From: Sanguinoderma infundibulare
Taxonomy: Eukaryota > Basidiomycota > Agaricomycetes > Polyporales > Polyporaceae
DNA length: 64,000 nucleotides
Direction: 5' to 3'
NCBI GenBank assembly: GCA_032821775.1
Contig: JAVLRN010000010.1
Location: 186,001-250,000, forward strand
The position numbers and the translations under genes are program-made. Of this stretch, positions 1 through 11,065 are shown piece after piece (position 1 is the stretch's first letter; each line of letters opens with the position of its first letter). The notes under the pieces are model-generated. The model was not told the origin of the DNA, did no database searches, and saw nothing but the letters and a program-made list of their open reading frames with translations.

Positions 1-126
1 GCCGGCAACCCGACCGGCATGTCGCCCGACATGATGATCCCCATGGGCATGATAGCCAGATGGTATGAGAACTTTATGAGCAAGGTCCGCAATTCGGGCG
101 TCGGCTTCTTGGAGAGGCAGGACTAG
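1..126 (+). CDS. 3' end of an unidentified gene (last 41 codons)
   Basis: Frame 1 is open from the first base of the window to a TAG at 124-126. It encodes a methionine-rich tail (SPDMMIPMGMIARWYENF) that ends in FLERQD. The start and upstream exons lie outside the window. The codons look coding and the stop is followed by AT-rich sequence without competing ORFs. I do not recognise the family, and too little is visible to predict a domain or location. Confidence 0.5.
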   Translation, partial: AGNPTGMSPDMMIPMGMIARWYENFMSKVRNSGVGFLERQD

Positions 127-350
127 TCCCACGGTGGAGGGCGTGGTTGTTGAATGTGGGTCCTCCTTCATTTACGCTATCCGTTCGTTTGTTTGACTCG
201 GTGATGGACGAAATAGAAGACCAGAGCACCTCTCGGACCGTGTACGATTACCATCTACGTATAGATTTTTTTGGATCACAGCCAACAATCTTTCCGAGCG
301 TCTGGTGCATGTGCACACTACTTTGACCCATGCGCACTCGCCTCGCAACC

Positions 351-1138
351 ATGGCAGAACTCATGTTCTTGGAGTGGCCAAGCGAGAGCACCGCTTCGGC
401 ATCTCAGGCAGTTCGCCGTCTTAGAATTCCGCATGTGAGTATACACACCCAACATACCTTGCTCGCTGCCTAATATTCTTCCACTAATCGATTCCCCGTA
501 TGATCCATCAGATGTCCCAGCTAGACCTGCCTCTCTATCTACACGTGGGCACCCACTCCAAGTCATATCCTCTAAGTATCGCTACTTCGACGTGTTCTCC
601 GCAAAACTCCTCCCAGGACCAAGACTCGGACGAACTGCTCGGCGTCTGCAAGATTGGCTGGGGCAGGCGTCATGCGGAGAAGGTCAAGAAGGAAGCGGAG
701 CTCTACCGCGACAAGCTCGCCGCACTACAAGGGCAGATCGTCCCCTGGGCGTACGGCTGCTACACCGGACCGACGGGTGAGGGAGCACGACGGTGCTTGT
801 GATGGAGGACTGCGGAAAGCCTCTTTCGAGGTCTCTAACTCAGCTTCCGCGCTTTTTTCGGTGAGCATCTCGCTTAAAGTGTATGTACGCGTTCCCCTGA
901 TCTGGCAGAACTGTGACTATGTAGATCGTGTGCATGCGGAGGATTACTGGCCATCCAACGTCCCCGTCCGCTTTTCGTGACTCGAACCATGTCCGCCATG
1001 TCATACGTATCTAAAGCCACTGCGAAGATTTTGGACGAGAGGGTTCGCCACGAGCGTCGGAAGACTCCTGGGTTTCCGACGAATGTCCCAGTATTGATGG
1101 GGCACGGTGAGGCTCGAGCAGAAGAGGCGATCCTGTAG
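351..1138 (+). pseudogene. Kinase-like protein pseudogene
   Basis: A possible first exon (ATG at 351, GTGAGT donor at 435) is followed by sequence matching the kinase-like gene at 19007-19688, but in three different frames. The frames read RYFDVFSAKLLPGP, then ELLGVCKIG with AELYRDKLAALQGQIVPW, then TTVLVMEDCGKPL. These correspond to the intact paralogue's ARIFEAKL, VVCKVAY, CYEVFLRDLQGRVVPIFYG and VLLMEYCGESL. At least two frameshifts separate the blocks. The C-terminal lobe, with the DFG-like motif, is not recoverable downstream, where only weak coding traces run to a TAG near 1136. It is best read as a decayed member of the small fungal kinase-like family. It lies directly upstream of a BTB gene, whose paralogue at 14.3 kb also has a kinase-like gene in its neighbourhood. 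Function is presumed lost. Confidence 0.6.
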
Positions 1139-1568
1139 CTGGACATGTGGCACAAGAACAGGGAGAGATGGGATAACCTCCCAATCGTCCGTGGAAACGT
1201 GTTGCAAGACGTTGTATGTACCGTCGTCCCAAAGGTGTTCTGTCATGATGATAATCAGCTATAACTTCAGTGTGGGTTTGCCATGTCTAGGAACGGAGCA
1301 CGGTTTGGCGGCGGCTGGTAAGGGGATGGCGGTCGCACTGCGACTCCCGGAGGGCCGATCACGGTAAGACCAAATTTGGAACGAGACTGCTCCTGTTTCG
1401 CCGCATCCTCCTTTTCGCCTTGCACTCGAAACCTTGGTCCGCGAGCTGACGTACCATGACTACCAGTCATCATTGCAAGACCGATCTCCTAACGACAGTG
1501 CTCCACCCGTGACCGTCATCCGAAACGATTTCCTCTATTCCTTCACAATACACTCCTCAACGGTAGCG

Positions 1569-2507
1569 ATGGACACGTCGACAGAACACGCACCCTACCA
1601 AAACCCCTCCGTTGGCGATCTCGTCATCTGTACCTCAGACGGCGTCGAGTTCCACGTCCATCGCCAACGCATCGCTGACGTATCCACCGTCTTCTCGGAC
1701 ATGGTTTCCCTCCCTCGCAAAGTAAACCCATCTACCTCGCTGGAGAAGGAAACCGTCGACGTCTCTGAGACGAGCAACGTATGGGCAAAGCTTCTCCCCA
1801 TATGTCACGTCGACGATGTACCGGAGTTGGAGTTCAACGACGTTCACCCACTCCTGGAGGTTGGGAGGAAGTACAACATGGTCGGGGTCATGGGATGGAT
1901 GAGAACCTTGCTATCCACTTCGTCCTTTATCGACACTCGCCCCTTCGCTGTCTACATGCTAGCGTGCGCTTTCGGCTTCGCAAGCATAGCCCGGCGCGCT
2001 GCTCGAAACACTCTTCATCACCCGGACATCCCAGATGGTCCGGAGTATTCCCTCGTCAACGGGCGCGTAGTCTATCAGCTACTCGAATACCGGCAGAAGT
2101 GCGGTATTGCCGCCAGTGTGGCCATGAAGGACGTGTTCTACCCCCTGCCGAGGTGGTGTTTCGAGGAGTCCATCCGTCAGCAGATCTCGACTTGTGGGAA
2201 CAAATGTACTGCTCAAGCAGGGGTGATGCGAACTAGTGGAGGCTATCCGGTCAGCGTCACTTTTCGAGAGGCGTGGGTCACCTACTTCCGTGACCTCGAA
2301 GAGAAGTTGAAGCACCAGCCAAATGGCTCTGTGGCCTCGAGTTCGTCTCTCTTTACCCCACTCATTTCCTCGGCCATGTCCTGCCCTCAGTGCGCAAGTC
2401 GAGCCTATTGGAACGCGTTACAGGTCTGTGCAAGGGCGGAGCGACTTATCAACGAGGCCGTATCGAAGGTTCGTCGCTTGTCCACTGCTGTCCCATTCGC
2501 TCGCTAA
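1569..2507 (+). CDS. BTB/POZ domain protein
   Basis: A single open exon of 312 codons. The ATG at 1569 is chosen because homology with the paralogue at 14262-15371 begins there, although the frame stays open upstream to 1434. Residues of about 15-125 carry the BTB signature: GDLVICTSDGVEFHVHR, then a region ending in PLLEVGRKYNMVGVMGWM. The C-terminal half keeps the family pattern of these basidiomycete proteins (YMLACAFGFASIARRAAR, YQLLEYRQKCG, then a Cys-containing segment). Such proteins are expanded in Agaricomycetes. BTB domains usually mediate dimerisation or cullin-3 recruitment, but the substrate here is unknown. No intron is needed. The gene follows the kinase-like pseudogene by about 430 bases. 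Confidence 0.8.
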   Translation: MDTSTEHAPYQNPSVGDLVICTSDGVEFHVHRQRIADVSTVFSDMVSLPRKVNPSTSLEKETVDVSETSNVWAKLLPICHVDDVPELEFNDVHPLLEVGRKYNMVGVMGWMRTLLSTSSFIDTRPFAVYMLACAFGFASIARRAARNTLHHPDIPDGPEYSLVNGRVVYQLLEYRQKCGIAASVAMKDVFYPLPRWCFEESIRQQISTCGNKCTAQAGVMRTSGGYPVSVTFREAWVTYFRDLEEKLKHQPNGSVASSSSLFTPLISSAMSCPQCASRAYWNALQVCARAERLINEAVSKVRRLSTAVPFAR

Positions 2508-3064
2508 TCGACATAATGGGATCGCAGGTGGAACTTGTCTTCGAGTAGTTTGGGGCATTTGGTGAGGTGAAGTCTTCTTAGGAAACACGGCCGTATGACA
2601 GGCAATTGAGGGAAACGATGTATCCTGTGAATCTGAATCTGAACACGTTCCTGTATGGCAATTGAGGCTCCTATGAAGGTGCCCATGTGAGTGATTCGGT
2701 TCAGGCAACCTGTACGCAATAGTTCACTCGACGAGGCTAGCAACTCGCTCGTATTGCCATAAGTTCGAGTCAGAGACCTCGACGATGAAGTGCTGGAGGA
2801 GCAAGGGGCGAGTGGTCGCAACAGTTCTCACTGCGGCCGAAGCCTACGTACACGGGGACGTTTCGACACCGATGCTAACGGTGACCGTCTGCCCGCTGAG
2901 GTTGCCCGAGACCACATCGACTCTCGATTGATCATCCGTCCCCACTCGTCCGAGGGGCATGGACTGTAGCGCGACGCAACGCGTCGTTGCGCTGAGTGAT
3001 ACACTCATATTCAACGCACATAGTAAAAACCACAAATAATGCTCGAAAATGCGTTCCACGACAA
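2508..3064. other. Intergenic, no supported gene
   Basis: This separates the BTB gene from the convergent aldose epimerase gene, so both 3' ends point into it. Only short unsupported ORFs are seen. It presumably holds the two 3' UTRs. Confidence 0.6.
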
Positions 3065-4519
3065 TCAAGCCACAGCCGAGAACTTGTACTCCGCACGCCA
3101 GTGGTACGGACGCCGTTCGCTGTATATCTGGTCCCGGCCCCACTGCGGGTTGTTGATTCCGTCGATGTAGTCCTCCATCTCGACGACGACGCACGAGTGG
3201 TTGTCGTAGATCTTGCCCACGTTCGTCGTCCCGTCCCCGCCGTGCGCGCGCTTCCGGGGCAGGCTCTTCGCGCCATTGATGCCGTCGCATGTGTAGACCT
3301 GGATCGCGACCTGGTCCGTCGTGACGGTCATCTTGATGCCGGACGCGGGCGACGTCATCTCGAAGACTGGCTCATCGCGGTCATGCTCGGACATGACGAA
3401 GCACGAGTCCCAGCCCTGGCACGTCGCGCCGCACACGCCGACGGTCTCGCTGAAGCGCTCGCTGAAGGAGCGCGGGGTCTGGAAGTCGAAGGGGGTGTTC
3501 TCGACGGACGCGATCTCGCCGGTGGGGATGAGGAACTCGTCAGTCTTGATGTGCTTGTCGGCGCGAGGCATGTGCACGATGTGGTCGAGGACGGTATCCG
3601 AGCCGTTGTACGCGGCAAGGTTCCAGTAGGTGTGCGACGAGAGCATGATGGGTGATTTCTTGTTGTCGGTCACATACGAGTCCATCTCGATGCGCCAGGT
3701 GGCGTTGCTGTCGAGGATGTATGTCGCGCTCGAGACAACGGAGCCGGGGAAACCCTGGTTGCCGTCCGCGTCGTGGAGGGTGAAGGTGACGGCAGAGCTA
3801 TTCAGGCTGGTGATCTGGTAGCTCGAGCGGTCGTACCCGATGGTGCCACCGTGGAGTGTGTCGTGATTGTTTTCGTTCAGGGGAGTATGATAGGTCTTCC
3901 CGTCGATGGTGAATGTGCCGTTCTTGATGCGGTTCGCGTAACGTCCGACCTGGGGCCCGAAATTAGGGTGGACGCTGTCGGTACCGTAGTTGGTCTTGTT
4001 GTCGAAGCCTACGCGCAAGACGAAAACGTCAGTGCTCCCGAAACACTACATTCAAAGTGTCTCTTACTGACCCAAGACGACATCGCGGAATAAACCATTC
4101 CTATCCTTCACCCACAACTCGGAGACTGAAGCGCCGTAAGGAATGAACGTGGCGCGAATGGAGTCGTCAGGCGAGCGAAGATTGATGGAGTTGAACGGGT
4201 AGACGGGCTGGAGTGCCTCGGGGCAATCCGCCAATGTAGAACCGGTTAGAGTACCGCCGAAGGTAATGGTTCCGTTGGCGGTAGAGTTGTCCACGCCAAA
4301 CGTAGCTTGGCTCGTGTGGACGGTCGCGTCGCAAAGCGCGCACGCGTACGAGCCAACGGTACCATTGTTGACGAAACCGGGGGTTTCTTGTGGATTGGTC
4401 GACGTAGCAGCGGCGGAGGACTGCGAAACGGAGGTCGTCGCTGATACCGCGGTGGTATTTTGGGCTGCCGCATTCCGCGCTGACAAGGCCAGCGTGACGA
4501 ACGCAAGCGAGGAGCGCAT
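3065..4519 (-). CDS. Secreted aldose 1-epimerase (galactose mutarotase family)
   Basis: Two exons (4519-4072 and 4008-3065) flank a 63-bp GTCAGT...TAG intron, giving about 463 residues. The start at 4519 opens a typical signal peptide (MRSSLAFVTLALSARNAAAQ). It is followed by a Ser/Thr-rich stretch and a Cys-containing N-terminal extension, then the galactose-mutarotase domain from about residue 120. Visible family motifs are PNFGPQVGRYANRI, NENNHDTLHGG, SSHTYWNLA (the catalytic His position of GalM) and the late acidic segment VVVEMEDYIDGINNP, where the catalytic Glu is expected. The enzyme interconverts alpha and beta anomers of aldoses. The signal peptide and several N-x-S/T sites suggest it acts outside the cell, perhaps on sugars released from plant polymers. 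An upstream in-frame ATG at 4555 is possible but would bury the signal peptide. Confidence 0.9.
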
Positions 4520-5294
4520 GGTCGTATCCAGCGACTCGAAGAGAACGCGCGACACGGACGAGAGGGACGTTCAGAAGCGAGTATACGCGGGGGCGCACTC
4601 GACGACACTGTCAAAACCATGAGCTTATGAAGGAGGACCGCCAACTGTTTCTCACCATGTGTCCGTGGGGCGAAGCGATGTCCGCAGAGGTCCGCTGACC
4701 AGATTGTTGCGGGCCAGATTTTCTGGCCGCCGACCATTGGCGGGGTCAGGTGGATCCTCATCATTCCGTGACGAGATGCACTACGCTGAACACTTTCGCG
4801 ACTTGATGGTTCCTGCTCGACGTCAATATATTTCTCAAGGCTTTCGTATGGCTGATTCAACAGGTTTATGAGGGACTGGATGTGCGCGGGGTAGAAACCA
4901 AAGATCTCGGCTATATACATGATCGCAGCCATGTAATGACGAGATACAACTGAACGGCTTCGATCAGGCGTGTCCGTCTATTGAAGCCGAACACATTGTT
5001 GGCGAATGTCCGCTGTGCGTATACGGTACAGGAATATATTCGAATTACGAGAATCAACGACACAGTGGAAATTCCATGCCGATGAGCCAGTGGCCAATGC
5101 AAAACAACAGACTCAAGGGAGGACCAACGTTACTGGCGGGACGTGGATCGAACATTTGTGTCCAGTCATGAGGGTCAAGTACTGTGGGGACATCATGACG
5201 GCTAGGAATCGCGGGCTGCGTCGCCAACACGGGCTATTCAACATACGCCCCACGTCGGGATGAAGGACATGAGAGCAATAGCAGAGGATAGAAT
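4520..5294. other. Intergenic, no supported gene
   Basis: Holds the promoter side of the aldose epimerase gene and runs to the outer edge of the left inverted-repeat arm at about 5295. Overlapping ORFs on both strands lack splice-supported continuations or recognisable motifs. Nothing else can be named. Confidence 0.5.
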
Positions 5295-5529
5295 TGACGG
5301 AAACAATGGAGGATTTGCCCTACTATTACTTTTCAGAAGCTGGACACGACAAAATTTGCACACTGGAAACCAGGGCGAGTCTATGTCCACGCACTCAACG
5401 GCCAAACCAATGAAGCACGTACCAAGTCACCATGATCCACCGGAGATCTCTATCGTCACAACGTATGCATGAGGAGATGCAGGCACGAGCATTCGTGCAA
5501 CTGTAGATTACTTCGTCCAACGGAAGTAA

Positions 5530-5833
5530 CTACCGATCAGAAAACCTCGTATATCCTCAATCTCAGTGTGACGAAAGTCGCGCATAAAATTCGAGGTTAC
5601 TCACCTACTCCGACCCCTGCCATTACCCTCTTCCCCATCATCGACCCTGGAGCACGCGCCCGAGACATGCCGAGCGCATATATCCCGACTCCAGCCAGAG
5701 CTCCCGTTCCGATGATACGACAGGCCAGACAATCTTGATATTCTGCCTGTGTCGAAATAGCTTCCGCCACAGGGTTCTCTCCAAAGGGCTTGCCAACGCT
5801 GTCTGACTGTAAAGCTGACTGCGATGAGGACAT
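5530..5833 (-). CDS. DMAC1/DUF4536-like small mitochondrial protein (left copy)
   Basis: Two exons (5833-5605 and 5555-5530) flank a 49-bp GTGAGT...GAG-AG intron, giving 84 residues. The sequence has a polar N-terminus, then DCLACRIIGTGALAGVGIYAL, where the DCLxCR motif opens a hydrophobic segment, and a second short hydrophobic stretch (GKRVMAGVGVG). This is the pattern of the DUF4536/DMAC1 family, whose human member supports assembly of the distal membrane arm of respiratory complex I. That role is inferred from the family only. It is divergently paired with HMG-CoA lyase over 234 bp. The right-arm copy differs by several amino acids but is also open. The terminal exon is only eight codons and is the least certain part. 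Confidence 0.65.
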
Positions 5834-6067
5834 TGGGAAGACTCAGCCAGACGGTGATGATGGTGGGGAACAGAAGAGGTGGGTCACTGGGTGCTGCCGA
5901 AGGCGCTCTCAACGTCATAAAACGGTGCGCAGGGACACGATGTTTCTTCCCATGACCCCCTCACAGATATAGCTCCGTGGTGTCCGTCGGAGCTCCTCAC
6001 CGACAGCACACTTCATGAACGTTTCCTGACATCACGCTCGGACTGGTAAACGACACCTCAAACAACC
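5834..6067. promoter_or_regulatory. Shared divergent promoter of the DMAC1-like and HMG-CoA lyase genes (left)
   Basis: This 234-bp head-to-head gap separates two genes for mitochondrial proteins, so a shared bidirectional promoter is likely. No clear TATA box was seen. The right-arm equivalent at 42737-42969 has substitutions and small indels relative to it. Confidence 0.5.
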
Positions 6068-7478
6068 ATGATCGCCAAACACGCTGCCCGCTCTTTGCTG
6101 AGGTCTCGCTCCGCTTTCGCTGCACGCGCATATGCGACGGAAGCCCGTGAGCGGGTCCGAATCGTCGAAGTAGGACCTCGGGATGGTCTGCAGAACGAGT
6201 CGGCAGTTATCCCGCCCCAAGTGAAGGCGGAACTAGTCAACCGCCTCACAGAGGCTGGTATGGACATCATCGAGTCCGGCAGCTTCGTGAGCCCGAAATG
6301 GGTACCTCAGGTGAGTCGCAATTCAGTTACGTGCCATGCATGAATTTTTGGAGAGGGATAGAATGGACAGGAGGGTGGTCATTGATGGATACGGACGTGT
6401 CGAAGCTTTCCGGCAGCTGTGTTGGCAAACCGAGAAGTCGGAGAGACATGAAAGCGGATTTGAGACGCTGCAGTGTTACCGCACTGAGCCGAGCGTGTAC
6501 AGAAACTAATGTCAGTGTTAGATGGCAGGAACCGCGGACGTCCTCAAGAAGATGCAACGGCGGAAAGGACTACACTACCCTGTTCTCGTTCCCAATGTCA
6601 AGGGATTGGAAATCCTTCTCGATCTTCTTGCTCAGCAACCGAAGGGCGAAGTTCCTTATACGGACGAGATCGCCATCTTCACCGCTGCGTCAGACGCATT
6701 CTGCAAGGCAAATACGAATTGCACGATTGAAGAATCCCTCGCGCGCTTGAAGACCGTGACCCAACGTGCCGAGAAAGAGGGTCTCCGTGTTCGCGGGTGA
6801 GTTCCAAACATCTTATTCAGTTGTGTTCCATCGGTCACCAACAACTAGCGCAGGTATGTGAGCGTCGTGGTCGACTGCCCATACTCCGGTAGGGTCGACC
6901 CTGTCAAAGTCCGAGACGTCACCAAATCCCTCCTCGAGATGGGCTGCTACGAGGTCAGCCTAGGCGACACAGTCGGGACTGGGAACCCGACGACGGTCGG
7001 AAAGCTGCTCGAGACCGTCATCGGCGGTGGCAGCGACATCTCCCCCTCCCTGCTCGCCGTGCGTCTTATCTTCCCTGCACAGTAGTTCTCATTCCAAAAT
7101 GTCCTGACATACCGTTGACAGGGCCACTATCATGATACGTTCGGCATGGGCGTGTCCAACATTCTGACCTCGCTCGACTACGGCCTCCGCACCTTCGACT
7201 CCTCCGTGGGTGGCCTCGGCGGTTGCCCCTACTCCCCCGGGGCCACTGGAAACGTTGCCACCGAGGACGTCCTTTACGCTCTTCAGGGTAGTCGTTTCCA
7301 TGCGCCAGGGGACTTGAAAAAGATCGCGGAGGTCGGCTCGTGGATCTCGAAGCAGCTCAACAGGCCGAACGCGAGCCGGGTTGGGAAGGCGCTTGAGGCT
7401 CGACGGGCGAGGGACAAGCTGGAGAAGGAGCGTGAGCGGGACGGTGGATTGGCCGAGAACATCTCTGCAAAATTGTAG
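6068..7478 (+). CDS. Hydroxymethylglutaryl-CoA lyase, mitochondrial (intact copy)
   Basis: Four exons (6068-6310, 6522-6796, 6854-7058, 7122-7478) with consistent phases encode 359 residues. An Arg/Ala-rich N-terminus ([17 protein letters not shown]) looks like a mitochondrial transit peptide. The DRE-TIM/HMGL domain follows: [65 protein letters not shown] with metal-binding histidines, and the glycine-rich loop [20 protein letters not shown], which holds the catalytic Cys of HMG-CoA lyases. The enzyme cleaves HMG-CoA to acetyl-CoA and acetoacetate in leucine catabolism. The C-terminus is a charged helix. Intron 1 (211 bp) is longer than the others and is where the right-arm copy differs by 85 bp. 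This is the only uninterrupted HMG-CoA lyase frame in the window. Confidence 0.93.
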
Positions 7479-10400
7479 GGCCACGGAATGTGGATGAGGG
7501 AGGGGGAACGTCTTATTGTAATGTCTTGTATCATAAGGTGCGAGTGGCTCAGGTGTTGTCACCGCGATCTGTCGGCTGATGGTCAGTGCTTTCGGTGGTC
7601 AGCGTTATATAGGCACACAATAAATGTCTCCTGGCAATGCATTTTCCGTGAATGCGTGGGAGTCCGTTTCTCGGGGTTCTTGTCGCGGGAGCCCACCCGC
7701 CAGAAGGATGCATGTTCCAGGTTCTGTATCCTTGGTGGCAATCATCCCTGCGCGAACGCTTATGGTTTCAGCCTCCTCCTGGGACTACTATCTCCCTTGT
7801 TGCTTATTGTTGCTTAGGTCCCAAAGATGTTACCGAGACGGACAAGAGGTAGAGATCCTCGAGGCTTCTCGGGCTAGCCGCCGGTTGGAAGTTGATCACG
7901 GTACTCGTGTTTGAGCACCGCTCTATTCCGCTTGGACAACGCTTGACAATCAAAGCCTCGGCTCTCTTCCAGACATATCAGGTAAATAGAAAACAAACCG
8001 TTGCTTGCGCCTCTACATAGGCACCGGAACGGCCCGCGGTGGCACGCGCAGGTTCCTGATAAATACCAACCATCGGTCATTCCTCCTTTCTTCCCTTCCA
8101 TCGACTCCCTGCCAGCCTCTGCTGCGTCCTCACTGCTTTTCCCTCACTCCACATCGCACGCCATCCCAGCGTCAGCCTCTCCGCCGGTCAGCCTCCCCAA
8201 CCCTCTTCCCGCCTCCTCGCTCCGCCTTCTTCGCGCTGGAGCCATCTCGACGACGCGCCACATCGCTCGCACCACAACGCCTACAGGTACGTCAGCCGCC
8301 TACGTTCTGCTGCCACGCCCCCGTCGTTTCCTCCCCACCACATCTCGCCCTTTCATGCCGCGCACCACAGCCAACAACGTCCCAACACCCATCCACCACT
8401 ACCACCGCTGAGCTGGCTTCGTCGTCACCCTTTCCGCCACACTCGAACGACCCTGGGCCACGCGTGACTTCAGCTTCCGTCTCCGAGCCCATTCAAACGG
8501 CCACCACCACTCGACCACATCGCCTCTCGCAACCCACCCCGCTGCCACCACTATCTCGACCCACTCGGAAACAACGATGACGCGTCCAAGCTCCACATAC
8601 ACCATGTCGTCCTGGATGCGCATACGAAGAGCGGCAACGACAGGTACCCTCAACGTCGACGAACCCCAACCACGAGGGCATTAAGAGCGGCAACCGCGGT
8701 TATCCTCGACGTCGGCGACCCCGAACCGCCAGGCTGCTGTCTTCTCAATGTCCCACTACGACGTCGTATCGCGGTCTTACCTCCTGCGAAGTGGCAAAGC
8801 TCCGATAATCAGGCGTTCAATGAAGAGGATCGCAATTGGACAGCAAGTGCTTGGCCACTACTCGACAACCACGGCCCCTATCGAGGCGTCACGCAGACGG
8901 CAATGTGGACGACGGGTGAACCTGCTCATGGTGGAACATGTGCTGATCACATTACACGCTTCGCCGCCAATGTTCGAGCCCATCATTGACTCCATCCACG
9001 ACTACAAGAGCGGTTACATGGTTCCAAGCTAAGGCCTCAACACGAACGGCGAGGACGAAGGAACACGAAACGACAACCCACTCTTTCAACACCAAGCAAG
9101 CGAACGAAGAATATCTTCGTAGTTCGTCGAGGACTATTGCTCTCCTCTAGTAACGGCTAGCATCTTTTCTGCACGTTCAACCGATCCAAAGAATCAGGCC
9201 GCGGAACATCTCTAGTCACGGGTGCAAGATTTCGGGAATAATGCAAACGACGCAAGCACCCTCCTCGCAAGAGATGGGTGCCGAATCGTCGCGGAATACA
9301 AGCGAAGGCACTTATGGCGAATAATTCACTTCTGAAGCCGGGACCACAAGCGTATGCTCTGACCTCGAACATTGATCACATGCGGGTCACCGATGGCCAA
9401 ATGCATGGATCACGTCGAGAGTCGGAAGCAAGATCGATGACCATGGTGAGTGATATTTTCTTTAATGTACTAAGCTGATATGTCCTCAGGATACGGCATG
9501 CACGCATGCATGATAGGTGGATATGCTGCAGGTCGAGCACCAGGGTATAAGTAACCACCATGGCCGTAGGACCGCGTCGAGGAACAGGACATAAAATTCC
9601 GCCCAGCACTCCAGTCAAGCTCCTAAAATATTACTACGGCGAAGACGGGTTCTACAATTATGCAAGGGCATTCGTGTGCCCAGTTACTGCAAGTGGTCTC
9701 GGGAAATTGATGCCAGTCCCAGTGGCAAGTTGAGGTAAGTTCGGAGCCCGGCTCGTCATCTTGAACGCTACTTGCTCAATTTTATCTATCCTATGAAGGA
9801 CTGCCTTCCTACAACCTCAAGTATATTCCTACCCTGAAGGAATGGCACAAGGTGCGACCATTAACTACGAGTCGATGGCCATGCCAGTATCGGAGGTCAA
9901 CCAGTCCGGGCGCTTGAGACCGCTCCGAAGGCCCGCCTGGGCCGGTGGCTGGCACAAAGCCCACGGCGACCTCGGTGAGGGACAATGACCCACGCACAAA
10001 CGTGAGCTTTGGCCTTTTGGCTGACCGCTTTACAATCTCTGTCATGGAAGAAGACAACATCAATGAGGCCGAAGCTAGGCGGCGGGCGCGACGCTTTACG
10101 ATGCTCAAGGCGTATCCACGGTGTCAGTCACGATCGGACGCTTCGAAAAAGCGTTCCACAAGCCGTCATTTGCCTCGTGTCTGGGAAGTGATTGTTATGC
10201 TCCATTTTGATGGCATTATGACTGACACATGCTGTAGGTGTCTTAGCGACTGGGGGAGACATGCCGGAGCATGCGGCTGCTGGCTGTGGCAAAAGCAAGG
10301 CGCCCATCCACGCTGACAGCACAATACCCTCCATTTCATGCAGCCAAGCGGCGCGCTACACTCTCAAAGCTGAGCATCATCACTCTTCCAAATTTTTGCT

Positions 10401-10702
10401 AATTTAAGTGCTCAGAAAGCCTGTTTATGGCCCAAGTATTCGAGTGCCATGCTCAGGCCAAGGACAGCTCCTACGAGACTGGAACCCAAATTCTAAGTAC
10501 ACAGATTTCCCGAGGATGAAGGGAGAGATGCAATAGTATACTCTACAAAAGTTTTCAGGGAAACACTGACATGTCTGTTCCGCTTGCGAGTCAGGGGTTT
10601 CGGCAGAAACAAAGAGAGAACCTGTGCTGCCGCTTTGTCGGTGAGTGTTCCGGAATTGTTAACCTCCCCCTCGCTTGACCATGAAAATGCGCTACAACAC
10701 TG
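7479..10702. other. Long gene-poor stretch inside the left arm
   Basis: No recognisable gene was found. The stretch starts with the HMG-CoA lyase 3' flank. At 8000-8580 it is rich in CCTC/CACC-type sequence, which gives long Pro/Ser/Thr ORFs in several frames. At 8628-8739 there are two copies of a degenerate 56-bp tandem unit beginning AGAGCGGCAAC. An intron-like segment (GTGAGT, TACTAAG, CAG) lies at 9445-9489. A Kozak-like ATG at 9559 opens a 57-codon ORF ending at 9732. A 124-codon ORF begins at 9945. None of these could be joined into a recognised protein. Confidence 0.5.
8628..8739 (+). repeat. Two-copy degenerate tandem repeat, 56-bp unit
   Basis: Both units start AGAGCGGCAAC and share the core CCTCRACGTCGRCGAMCCC. 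They differ at several positions. The mirror copy is at 40152-40263 in the right arm. No coding role is evident. Confidence 0.6.
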
Positions 10703-10709
10703 TATAAAA
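10703..10709 (+). promoter_or_regulatory. TATA box (TATAAAA)
   Basis: A consensus TATAAAA lies 57 bp before the ATG of the small spliced gene at 10766, followed by a pyrimidine-rich leader. The mirror copy is at 38182-38188. Confidence 0.6.
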
Positions 10710-10765
10710 AGACACCAACTCTCTCTCGGAGGACTGTACTCCTCACTTTCCATTCTCTTCGAGCC

Positions 10766-11065
10766 ATGCCCCAACCTGAGTCTCAGCAAGCATCCACGGC
10801 CTCTTTGGCCCAAAACTCTTCGTCCAGTCAGCCAGGGAACATACAGTCGGGGGCGCCGAAGTATGTGACCCGTACGCTCATCAATCTCGTCATACAAGTT
10901 CTAACGTGAGATAGATCCCCGTCCAATTGTCTAGTCAACGATACGGTCAAACCACTAGCAAAAAGTTGTCTATCAAGTTACAGCACACTTGGTAAGTCTT
11001 GGAGCCCCTACGATGTTGAACGGATAGGCACTGATATTCCCGGTATAGCTGGAGGGAATGGGTAG
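10766..11065 (+). CDS. Small spliced protein of unknown function, 62 aa (left copy)
   Basis: Three exons (10766-10860, 10915-10991, 11049-11065) flank 54-bp and 57-bp introns. Both introns have GTATGT/GTAAGT donors and TAG acceptors, and the first has a CTAAC branch site. The joined frame encodes 62 residues. A Gln/Ser-rich N-terminus (MPQPESQQASTASLAQ) is followed by two cysteines (SNCLVN and AKSCLSS) and the end STLAGGNG. There is no signal peptide, membrane segment or CaaX box, so it is not a lipopeptide pheromone precursor. The support is structural: TATA box, leader, and two well-formed introns that keep frame. I do not recognise the family. The right-arm copy at 37826-38125 is identical as far as I can see. 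Confidence 0.5.

Noticed and set aside
3000..4100. Long plus-strand ORFs (for example 2996-3655) opposite the aldose epimerase
   Set aside because: They mirror the GC-rich codons of the recognised minus-strand enzyme and have no motifs of their own.
8001..8580. Overlapping 136- and 191-codon plus-strand ORFs rich in Pro, Ser and Thr
   Set aside because: Low-complexity CCTC/CACC composition opens several frames at once, with no splice signals or recognised domain.
9559..9732. 57-codon ORF with a good Kozak context
   Set aside because: No convincing continuation past the TGA, no family similarity, and the mirror copy is identical, so it gives no coding test. Kept only as a note in the gap entry.
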